NCBI GenBank assembly: GCA_035263105.1
Contig: DATFRO010000069.1
Location: forward strand, 1 to 41,545
Length of the DNA: 41,545 bases
Source of the DNA: DATBVX01 sp035263105
GTDB lineage: Bacteria; Pseudomonadota; Gammaproteobacteria; Steroidobacterales; Steroidobacteraceae
Direction of reading: 5' to 3'
The translations under genes were made by a program, and so were the position numbers. Positions 9,151 to 16,234 of the stretch are shown piece by piece. Within the stretch, counting starts at the first letter, position 1. The number at the start of each line of letters is the position of its first letter. A model generated the notes under the pieces. It was not told the origin of the DNA. It ran no database searches and saw only the letters and a list, made by a program, of their open reading frames with translations.

Positions 9151-11024
9151 CCTCGCACGCCGCCGCGTCGACGAGTCCGCTCGTCGCGCTTGTCGGCAAT
9201 CCGAACTGCGGCAAGACGGCGCTCTTCAACCTGCTGACCGGCAGCCGGCAGAAGATCGCGAACTACGCCGGAGTCACCGTCGAGCGCAAGGAAGGCACGC
9301 TGCACACCGCGAATGGCCGAACCATTCGCGTGCTCGATCTTCCGGGCTCCTATAGTCTCAATCCCCAGAGCATGGACGAACAGGTGGTCTGCGACGTCCT
9401 GTTCGGCCGGCGCGCGGGCGAACCCGTGCCCGATCTGCTGGTCGCGGTCGTCGATGCGACCAACCTGCGCCAGCACCTGCGCCTGGTGCTGGGCCTGAAG
9501 CGACTCGGCCGGCCGCTGATCGTCGCGCTCAACATGGTGGACCTCGCGCGCCGGCGCGGCCTCAACGTCGATTCCGCCGCACTCGCCCGCGAACTGGGAG
9601 TGCCGGTGGTGGAAACCGTGGCGGTCCGCGCGGACGGGAGCCGCACACTCGCGCAGCGCGTAGAGCACGAAGTGCAGACGCTGCCACCACTCGTGCCGCC
9701 GGCGGCCGACGCGGGACCATCCAACACGCTCGCCGACCATCGCGAGGTGCAACGGATCCTGCGCGCCATCGGCGCCGAGCGCGACGCGTCGATGACCTTC
9801 AGCGATCGAATCGATCGCGTGCTGCTGCACCCCGTGCTGGGCCTGGTGATCCTCGCGGGCGTGCTGTTCCTGATCTTCCAGGCGGTCTTCAGCTGGGCGA
9901 AGCCGGTCATGGATGCGATCCAGGCGGGCGTGAGTCACGTCGGAGCGTGGCTCGCGGCCGCGCTTCCCGCCGGGCCGCTGCGGAGCCTGTTGGTCGACGG
10001 TGTGATCGCGGGTGTCGGCAGCGTGCTCGTGTTCCTGCCGCAGATCATCATCCTGTTCTTCTTCATCCTGCTGCTCGAGGACTCCGGTTACCTGCCGCGC
10101 GCGGCGTTCCTGCTCGATCGCCTGATGGGCGGCGTCGGCCTCTCCGGCCGCTCGTTCATTCCGCTGCTGTCGAGCTTTGCGTGCGCGATCCCGGGAATCA
10201 TGGCGACGCGGACCATTCCGAGCGCCAGGGATCGGCTCGTGACCATCATGGTCGCGCCGCTCATGACGTGCTCTGCGCGCCTGCCGGTCTACGCGCTGCT
10301 GATTGCCGCGTTCATCCCGGCGCTGACCGTGGGCAAGGTGTTCCAGTTGCAGGGACTGGTGCTGTTCGTGCTCTACGTCGCCGGGGTCGCCGGTGCAATG
10401 CTGGTGGCGTGGCTCCTGAAGGTCGTGCGCTCGCGTCACTCCGTGCAGACCCTGCAGATGGAACTGCCGGCGTATCACTGGCCGAGTCTCAGGAGTCTGC
10501 GTATCGGCCTGTGGCAACGCGTCGAGATCTTCCTGACGCGCGTCGGCACGATCATCCTGTCGCTGATGGTGTTGCTGTGGTTCCTGAGCACGTTTCCCGC
10601 GCCGCCGCCGGGCGCCACGGGCCCGGCGATCGAATACAGCCTCGCCGGCCGGCTGGGCGCCGGGCTCGCAGTGATCTTCGGGCCGATCGGCTTCAACTGG
10701 AAAATCTGCATCGCGCTGGTCGTCGGGCTCGCGGCACGCGAAGTCGCCGTGGGAGCGCTGGGCACCGTCTACGCGCTCTCAGCCGCGAAGCAGGACATCG
10801 CGGGCGATCTCATTCCCATGATCTCCTCGGAGTGGGGCCTCGCCACGGCGCTCGCGCTCCTCGCGTGGTACGTGTTCGCGCCGCAGTGCCTGTCGACGCT
10901 TGCGGTCGTGAAGCGCGAAACCAACTCGTGGCGCTACCCGTTGATCATGGCCGGGTATATGTTCCTGCTCGCCTACCTGGCCGCCGGCCTGACCTTCCAC
11001 ATCTCCCATGCGTTGGGGGCCTGA
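9147..11024 (+). CDS. feoB: Ferrous iron transporter FeoB
   Basis: A 625-residue inner-membrane Fe(II) transporter with an N-terminal G-protein domain: G1 GNPNCGKT (17-24), G2 in NYAGVTVE, G3 DLPG (64-67), G4 NMVD (129-132). A helical linker and two Gate domains around the FeoB core follow (for example GRSFIPLLSSFACAIPGIM and the later SARLPVYALL). It is shorter than E. coli FeoB (773), mainly in the linker and loops; both Gate regions and the C-terminal helices are present, so I see no truncation. GGAGG at 9129-9133 precedes the ATG, preferred over an upstream TTG inside feoA. The stop overlaps the next small gene as TGATG. Confidence 0.96.
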   Translation: MTSHAAASTSPLVALVGNPNCGKTALFNLLTGSRQKIANYAGVTVERKEGTLHTANGRTIRVLDLPGSYSLNPQSMDEQVVCDVLFGRRAGEPVPDLLVAVVDATNLRQHLRLVLGLKRLGRPLIVALNMVDLARRRGLNVDSAALARELGVPVVETVAVRADGSRTLAQRVEHEVQTLPPLVPPAADAGPSNTLADHREVQRILRAIGAERDASMTFSDRIDRVLLHPVLGLVILAGVLFLIFQAVFSWAKPVMDAIQAGVSHVGAWLAAALPAGPLRSLLVDGVIAGVGSVLVFLPQIIILFFFILLLEDSGYLPRAAFLLDRLMGGVGLSGRSFIPLLSSFACAIPGIMATRTIPSARDRLVTIMVAPLMTCSARLPVYALLIAAFIPALTVGKVFQLQGLVLFVLYVAGVAGAMLVAWLLKVVRSRHSVQTLQMELPAYHWPSLRSLRIGLWQRVEIFLTRVGTIILSLMVLLWFLSTFPAPPPGATGPAIEYSLAGRLGAGLAVIFGPIGFNWKICIALVVGLAAREVAVGALGTVYALSAAKQDIAGDLIPMISSEWGLATALALLAWYVFAPQCLSTLAVVKRETNSWRYPLIMAGYMFLLAYLAAGLTFHISHALGA

Positions 11025-11272
11025 TGCCACACTGGATGCAAGTCATCGTGGTTGCGCTCGCGGTCATCGCGAGCACACTTTATGCGGCGTACGTACTGAT
11101 GCCGCGCACTTGGCGCCAGAAGGTGGATGGTTGGCTCGAGCGCGTGCTGCCGGAAGCCTGGAGCCGACGGCGCGCAGGGCGTGCTTCAGGATGCGATGGC
11201 TGTGCGAATAATCCCGCCGCGCCGCGCCCGGAGACGCGCGTTCACGTGCACGACATCGGACGGCGCGGCTGA
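11024..11272 (+). CDS. Small FeoB-linked membrane protein with CxxC and HxH
   Basis: An 82-residue protein whose ATG shares its A with the feoB stop (TGATG), so it is probably translated by the feoB ribosomes. Residues 4-26 form one membrane helix; a basic amphipathic segment follows, then Cys57-x-x-Cys60 (GCDGC) and His74-x-His76 near the end. Short Cys-containing membrane proteins beside feoB are known in other bacteria (FeoB-associated Cys-rich proteins; DUF6587-like proteins in proteobacteria), and this looks like one of them, though I cannot prove family membership by eye. The CxxC/HxH pair could bind Fe or Zn. It occupies the place of feoC but lacks a winged helix. Confidence 0.8.
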   Translation: MPHWMQVIVVALAVIASTLYAAYVLMPRTWRQKVDGWLERVLPEAWSRRRAGRASGCDGCANNPAAPRPETRVHVHDIGRRG

Positions 11273-11294
11273 GCGCGGGCGAGGCCGCGCGGCG

Positions 11295-12053
11295 CTAAGC
11301 GGCGGGCTTGCGATACAGGTGCACGAAGCGATCCGTCTTGCCGCGGATCGTTTTGTCGAACACGACCTTGCTGCGATCGTCATCCGGATTGCGCAGCTTG
11401 TCGTAGTGCCCCGCGTAGACGAAACCGTGGCTCGTGATGTCCTTGATCGCGAAATCCTCGTCGATCCGGTGTAATTCCTTGGCCACGCTCGACCCCGTCC
11501 CGGGCTTGGCCGCGTGGTCCACGATCAAGAAGACGCCGCCCGGCTTGAGCGCCTTGTAGATCTGGTCGAGGAAGTGCGCTTCGTCGATCTTCGGCCACCC
11601 GCCCAGCGGATCGGCGTAGAACAGGTCGTGATACGACATCACGATGGTTGCGGCATCCAGCGTTGCCGTGCCCAGCTGCAGGTCGCAGCTCTCGACCACC
11701 ATGCGCTTGACGTTCGGGAGCCGTCCCTCCTGGCTGAAGCGCGCCTTGATGTTGTCCTTGTCGTAGTCCTCGTAGGGCACGTTGTTGACCATCAGCACTT
11801 CGCCCGTCGTACCGACGACATAGCTGATGAGCTCGCTGTAGTAGCCGCCGCCCGCAAAGATGTCGGCGACGTGCATGCCCGGCTTCAAGCCGAAGAAGGC
11901 CAGGACCTCCGTGGGCCGCTCGCGCGCATCGCGCTGCAGATCCTTGTCACTGCGCCCGGCGTGTGCAACCGCCTGGTCGTAGATCGCGGTGTCGGGCGCG
12001 GCCGTCGCACCCGAGGTGACGACGAGCAGAAGGGAAGCCAGCAGTGCACGCAT
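11295..12053 (-). CDS. Class I SAM-dependent methyltransferase with signal peptide
   Basis: A 252-residue predicted methyltransferase of the COG4798 type. Residues 1-19 form a clear Sec signal peptide (hydrophobic LLASLLLVV, ending ATAA), so the protein should be exported even though SAM is a cytoplasmic cofactor. Motif I is a variant, VADIFAGGGYYSELI (62-76); a post-motif acidic stretch and LKPGGVFLIVDHA (near 170) are also typical of class I folds. The substrate is unknown. AAGGAG sits 6 bases before the ATG. It converges on the feo operon with a 22-base gap and is separated from ssb by 90 bases that contain a loose G+C-rich hairpin but no U-tract. Confidence 0.85.
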   Translation of the reverse strand: MRALLASLLLVVTSGATAAPDTAIYDQAVAHAGRSDKDLQRDARERPTEVLAFFGLKPGMHVADIFAGGGYYSELISYVVGTTGEVLMVNNVPYEDYDKDNIKARFSQEGRLPNVKRMVVESCDLQLGTATLDAATIVMSYHDLFYADPLGGWPKIDEAHFLDQIYKALKPGGVFLIVDHAAKPGTGSSVAKELHRIDEDFAIKDITSHGFVYAGHYDKLRNPDDDRSKVVFDKTIRGKTDRFVHLYRKPAA

Positions 12054-12143
12054 CTACGACTCCTTGATTCTCGAGGAAACGGTTGCCCGGTGAATCTGCG
12101 GCGAAACGGGGCGCGGGCGCTTGGAGTTTCTTGCTGCCCGCGC

Positions 12144-12614
12144 TCAGAACGGAATGTCGTCGTCGAACTCCGCTTCGCGCTCGCCGCCGCCGCCCGCAGC
12201 GGGTTCGGGCGCTCCGCTGCGCGCCGGTCTCGGCTCGGCGCCTGCACCTGCACCTGCGCCTGCGCCTGCGCCGCCACCGCGGCCGCCCAGCATCTGCATC
12301 TCGTCGGCGATGATCTCGGTGGAATAGCGGTCGTTGCCCTGCTTGTCCTGCCACTTGCGGGTTCGCAGCCGGCCCTCGATGTAGACCTGTGAGCCCTTGC
12401 GCAGATACTCGCCGGCCACTTCGGCCAGGCGCGCAAACAGGGCGACACGGTGCCATTCGGTCCGCTCCTGCCACTCGTTGGTCTGCTTGTCCTTGAACGA
12501 CTCGGTGGTCGCGATGCGCAGGTTCGCCACCGAAGTGCCGCTCGGCATCGATTTCGTTTCAGGGTCGGCACCGAGATGTCCGATCAGGATGACCTTGTTG
12601 ACGCCGCGTGCCAT
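12144..12614 (-). CDS. ssb: Single-stranded DNA-binding protein
   Basis: A 156-residue SSB: an OB fold in residues 1-110 (MARGVNKVILIGHLG start, WHRVALFARLAEVAGEYL, KGSQVYIEGRLRTRKW), a glycine/alanine-rich linker and the acidic C-terminal tip DDDIPF that recruits replication and repair partners. The linker contains a run of Gly-Ala dipeptides encoded by a hexanucleotide repeat (12241-12270). GGAGG lies 6 bases before the ATG. The gene is divergent from uvrA, as in E. coli. Confidence 0.97.
   Translation of the reverse strand: MARGVNKVILIGHLGADPETKSMPSGTSVANLRIATTESFKDKQTNEWQERTEWHRVALFARLAEVAGEYLRKGSQVYIEGRLRTRKWQDKQGNDRYSTEIIADEMQMLGGRGGGAGAGAGAGAGAEPRPARSGAPEPAAGGGGEREAEFDDDIPF
12241..12270. 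repeat. Five tandem hexanucleotide units in ssb
   Basis: Five consecutive 6-bp units (CCTGCA twice, then CCTGCG three times) encode the GAGAGAGAGA part of the SSB linker on the minus strand. Copy change by slippage would alter the linker in steps of two residues without shifting the frame. Confidence 0.9.
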
Positions 12615-12796
12615 GGGAGCCTCCAGCAGATTGGGCAGAGCGTGGGAGCTGCCGCTTGGGAGCGACCGGAGTCGTAGCCAAGCAGCCCACGAAGGGCGGG
12701 TATTCTATGCGTCGGCCTGCGGGGATGCATCAGCAACCGTTGCGGAAATCCCGAGAAACGGGCCCGGCCGCCCTCAATTCCTGAGCATGCAGGGTT

Positions 12797-12826
12797 TTGC
12801 ACCGAACTTGACGCCGCGCGTATAGT
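12797..12826 (+). promoter_or_regulatory. Candidate uvrA promoter
   Basis: TTGCAC (12797-12802) and TATAGT (12821-12826) are 18 bases apart and lie 31 bases before the uvrA ATG. The -10 matches five of six consensus positions. No LexA box of the CTGT-N8-ACAG kind is visible nearby. Confidence 0.5.
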
Positions 12827-12857
12827 ACTTGGCTGGCAATTTTCATTGCGGTTTCCG

Positions 12858-15722
12858 ATGTCCGTCATCCGCATCCGCGGCGCGCGCACCCACAACCTGA
12901 AGAACCTCGACATCGATCTGCCCCGCGACCGGCTGATCGTGTTCACGGGGCTCTCCGGGTCGGGCAAGTCGTCGCTCGCCTTCGACACCATCTACGCGGA
13001 GGGCCAGCGCCGTTACGTGGAGTCGCTGTCGGCCTACGCGCGCCAGTTCCTGTCGATGATGGAAAAGCCGGATGTCGACACGATCGAAGGGCTGTCGCCC
13101 GCGATCGCGATCGAGCAGAAGTCGGCCTCTCACAACCCGCGGTCCACGGTCGGCACGGTCACCGAAATCTACGATTACCTGCGCCTGCTCTACGCGCGCG
13201 CCGGCATCCCGCACTGCCCGGATCACGGGCAGGAGCTCGCCGCGCAGACGGTCAGCCAGATGGTGGACCAGGTGCTGCGCATTCCGGCGGGAACCGCCCT
13301 GCTCCTCCTCGCTCCGGTGGTCACCGAGCGCAAGGGTGAACATCTCGAGATCATCGAGGAGCTGCGCGGCCAGGGCTTCGTGCGCGCGCGCATCGACGGC
13401 AAGGTCGCGGAGCTCGACGATCCGCCAAAACTCGACTCACGCCGCAAGCACAGCATCGAGGTCGTGATCGATCGCTTCAAGGTGCGCGAGGACCTGGCGC
13501 AGCGCCTCGCCGAGTCGTTCGAGACCGCGCTCAACGTGGGCGATGGTGTGACACGCATCGCCTGGATGGACGAGCCGGGCCGCGAAGAGCTGGTGTTCTC
13601 GGACCGCATGGCCTGCTCGATCTGCGGCTACAGCCTGTCCGAGCTCGAGCCGCGGCTGTTCTCCTTCAACAACCCGGTGGGGGCCTGCTCCACCTGCGAC
13701 GGATTGGGCGTCAAGCAGTTCTTCGATCCGCAGCGAGTCGTCGTGCATCCGCACCTGAGCCTCGCCGGCGGCGCGGTGCGCGGCTGGGACCGGCGCAACG
13801 CGTACTACTTTCAGCTCATCCAGGCTCTCGCGCGGCATTTCCACTTCGATATCGAGACGCCGTGGGACGAGCTCGACGAGAAGATCCGCCAGGTCCTGTT
13901 GTACGGCAGCGGCGAGGAGCAGATCGAGTTCCGCTACCTCAATGGCCAGGGCGGCACCGTGCGCCGCCGGCATCGCTTCGAAGGCATCATTCCAAACCTC
14001 GAGCGGCGCTACCAGGAGACCGAGTCGATCACGGTGCGCGAGGAGCTCGCGAAATACCTGAGCAATCGTCCCTGCCCCGAATGCGCAGGCACCCGCCTCA
14101 ATCGCGCTGCGCGGCACGTGCACGTCAATGGCATGAGCCTGCCGCACGTGACACGGCTTTCCGTGGGCGCTGCGCTCGGCCTTTTCACCGGCATGACGCT
14201 CGAAGGATGGCGCGGCGCAGTCGCGGAGAAGATCGTCAAGGAGATCGCCGATCGCCTGCGGTTCCTCGCGAACGTGGGGCTCGACTACCTGACGCTGGAA
14301 CGCAGCGCCGAGACGCTGTCGGGCGGCGAAGCGCAGCGCATCCGGCTCGCGAGCCAGGTGGGATCGGGCCTGGTCGGCGTCATGTACATCCTGGACGAAC
14401 CTTCGATCGGTCTGCATCAGCGCGACAACCAGCGCCTGCTCGACACCCTGGTAAGACTGCGTGATCTCGGCAACACGGTCATCGTCGTCGAACACGACGA
14501 GGAAGCGATTCGCAGCGCCGATTACGTGCTCGACCTCGGCCCCGGCGCCGGTGTGCATGGCGGAGAGGTCGTTGCCCGCGGTACGCCACGCGACATCGAG
14601 AACGACCCGCATTCCATCACCGGGCAGTACCTCGCGGGACGACTGCGCATCGAGGTGCCGACGCGGCGCATCGTGAGTGACGGCCGGGTGCTGCGCGTGG
14701 TGGGCGCGAGCGGTAACAACCTCAAGCACCTCACGGCCGACTTTCCGATCGGATTGATGACGTGCGTCACCGGTGTCTCCGGGTCGGGCAAGTCGACGCT
14801 GGTCAATGACACGCTGTATCGGCACGTGGCAACCCGGCTCAACGATGCCACCTACGATGCCGCCCCGTGCGAGCGCATCGAAGGGCTCGAGCACATCGAT
14901 CGCGTGATCGATATCGATCAGAGTCCGATCGGCCGCACACCGCGCTCCAATCCCGCCACGTACACCGGACTCTTCACGCCGATCCGCGAGCTGTTCGCCG
15001 CCGTGCCCGAGGCGCGTGCGCGCGGTTACGAAGCCGGCCGCTTCAGTTTCAACGTCAAGGGCGGGCGCTGCGAGGCCTGCCAGGGTGATGGCGTCATCAA
15101 GGTGGAGATGCACTTCCTGCCCGACGTCTATGTGCCGTGCGACGTGTGCAAGGGCCGGCGCTACAACCGCGAGACGCTCGAGATCCGCTACAAGGGCAGC
15201 AACATCCACGAAGTCCTCGATATGACGGTGGAGGACGCGCGACGCTTCTTTCAGAATGTGCCGGCGGTCGCGAGCAAGCTCGAGACGCTCCTCGACGTGG
15301 GCCTCTCCTACGTGCGTCTGGGACAGAACGCGACCACCCTGTCAGGCGGTGAAGCGCAGCGGGTGAAACTCGCGCGCGAGCTCTCCAAGCGCGCCACCGG
15401 GCGCACTCTCTATATCCTCGATGAGCCGACCACCGGGCTGCACTTCCACGACATCGCGCAGCTCCTGCGCGTGCTCGAGCGCCTGCGCGACGAGGGCAAC
15501 ACCATCATCGTGATCGAGCACAACCTCGACGTGATCAAGACGGCCGACTGGATCGTGGACTTGGGACCGGAGGGTGGCGATGGTGGCGGCCAGCTGGTCG
15601 TAGCCGGCACGCCGGAGGAAGTGGCCCGCCAGGCGGGCTCATACACGGGAAGCTATCTGCGCCGCTCGCTGGAAGCGAGCGCTCCCACTCGCGCGCAACG
15701 GCGGCTGGCGAGCAGCGGCTGA
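12858..15722 (+). CDS. uvrA: Excinuclease ABC subunit A
   Basis: A 954-residue DNA-damage recognition ATPase of nucleotide excision repair. Two ABC modules are complete: Walker A GLSGSGKSS (31-39) and a second GVSGSGKST; signatures LSGGEAQR near 487 and 828. Two CxxC...CxxC zinc modules are present (near 253 and 737). Length is near the E. coli value (940), with a few extra C-terminal residues. ATG 12858 is preferred over the in-frame TTG four codons earlier because it gives the standard start MSVIRIRGARTHNLKN; neither has a strong Shine-Dalgarno sequence. Its stop lies only 4 bases from the stop of the opposing pilE. Confidence 0.97.
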   Translation: MSVIRIRGARTHNLKNLDIDLPRDRLIVFTGLSGSGKSSLAFDTIYAEGQRRYVESLSAYARQFLSMMEKPDVDTIEGLSPAIAIEQKSASHNPRSTVGTVTEIYDYLRLLYARAGIPHCPDHGQELAAQTVSQMVDQVLRIPAGTALLLLAPVVTERKGEHLEIIEELRGQGFVRARIDGKVAELDDPPKLDSRRKHSIEVVIDRFKVREDLAQRLAESFETALNVGDGVTRIAWMDEPGREELVFSDRMACSICGYSLSELEPRLFSFNNPVGACSTCDGLGVKQFFDPQRVVVHPHLSLAGGAVRGWDRRNAYYFQLIQALARHFHFDIETPWDELDEKIRQVLLYGSGEEQIEFRYLNGQGGTVRRRHRFEGIIPNLERRYQETESITVREELAKYLSNRPCPECAGTRLNRAARHVHVNGMSLPHVTRLSVGAALGLFTGMTLEGWRGAVAEKIVKEIADRLRFLANVGLDYLTLERSAETLSGGEAQRIRLASQVGSGLVGVMYILDEPSIGLHQRDNQRLLDTLVRLRDLGNTVIVVEHDEEAIRSADYVLDLGPGAGVHGGEVVARGTPRDIENDPHSITGQYLAGRLRIEVPTRRIVSDGRVLRVVGASGNNLKHLTADFPIGLMTCVTGVSGSGKSTLVNDTLYRHVATRLNDATYDAAPCERIEGLEHIDRVIDIDQSPIGRTPRSNPATYTGLFTPIRELFAAVPEARARGYEAGRFSFNVKGGRCEACQGDGVIKVEMHFLPDVYVPCDVCKGRRYNRETLEIRYKGSNIHEVLDMTVEDARRFFQNVPAVASKLETLLDVGLSYVRLGQNATTLSGGEAQRVKLARELSKRATGRTLYILDEPTTGLHFHDIAQLLRVLERLRDEGNTIIVIEHNLDVIKTADWIVDLGPEGGDGGGQLVVAGTPEEVARQAGSYTGSYLRRSLEASAPTRAQRRLASSG

Positions 15723-15726
15723 GCTG

Positions 15727-16158
15727 TTACTTCCAGCAAGTCGCGATCGGATCGGGCCCCGACGTACGCACACCCTGCTCGTTGATGCCGAAAGTCTGGC
15801 AGTGCGAGTCATCGGTCTGGCCGCCGCCCGCTCGCGGGGTCGCCGTCGCCGTGAAAGTCGTTCCGGGCGCCGGGCTCGCGATCACGATGTCGTAGCGACG
15901 GTTGGGCGTGATTGCCGGCAGGCCCAGGCCGCCCGGGGGCGCCGGCGTGAGCTCGGCGGCGCCGGCATAGCGGTTGTTCTGCAGGAAGAATTTCTCCTGC
16001 GCCTGCTGGATCTGCAGCAGCGCGCCCGTGCCCTCGGTGCGCTGCGCGCGTATCAGGTACCGGCGATACGACGGCACCGCGATGGACGCAAGTATCGCGA
16101 GCACGATGATGACGATCATCAGCTCGATCAATGTTACGCCCAGCATCTTGCGCTTCAT
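15727..16158 (-). CDS. pilE: Type IV minor pilin PilE
   Basis: A 143-residue prepilin. The short basic leader MKRKMLG is followed by VTLIELMIVIIVLAILASIA: Gly7 at the cleavage point and Glu at +5 are the hallmarks of PilD-processed pilins, although Val rather than Phe or Met occupies +1. The globular part has two late cysteines (SHCQTFG and ATCWK), which probably form the C-terminal disulfide loop. Being last in the fimT-pilV-pilW-pilX-pilY1 cluster identifies it as PilE. A strong hairpin separates it from pilY1. Confidence 0.92.
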   Translation of the reverse strand: MKRKMLGVTLIELMIVIIVLAILASIAVPSYRRYLIRAQRTEGTGALLQIQQAQEKFFLQNNRYAGAAELTPAPPGGLGLPAITPNRRYDIVIASPAPGTTFTATATPRAGGGQTDDSHCQTFGINEQGVRTSGPDPIATCWK

Positions 16159-16173
16159 GTCTGGCTCCCTCGT

Positions 16174-16208
16174 GACAAAGCGGCAGCGCCTGGCGAGGCG
16201 CTGCCGCT
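16174..16208 (-). terminator. 13-bp hairpin between pilY1 and pilE
   Basis: A perfect 13-bp inverted repeat (AGCGGCAGCGCCT and its complement, loop of 4) lies at 16179-16208, followed on the minus strand by TTTGTCA. The U-run is short, so this may be a partial terminator or an RNA-stabilising element that sets the pilE to pilY1 ratio rather than a full stop. Confidence 0.6.
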
Positions 16209-16234
16209 CACGTAACCATCAACCTGCAACTTCA

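Noticed and set aside
12615..12857. An SOS (LexA) box between ssb and uvrA as in E. coli
   Set aside because: No CTGT-N8-ACAG palindrome or near match is visible. A different LexA consensus cannot be excluded.
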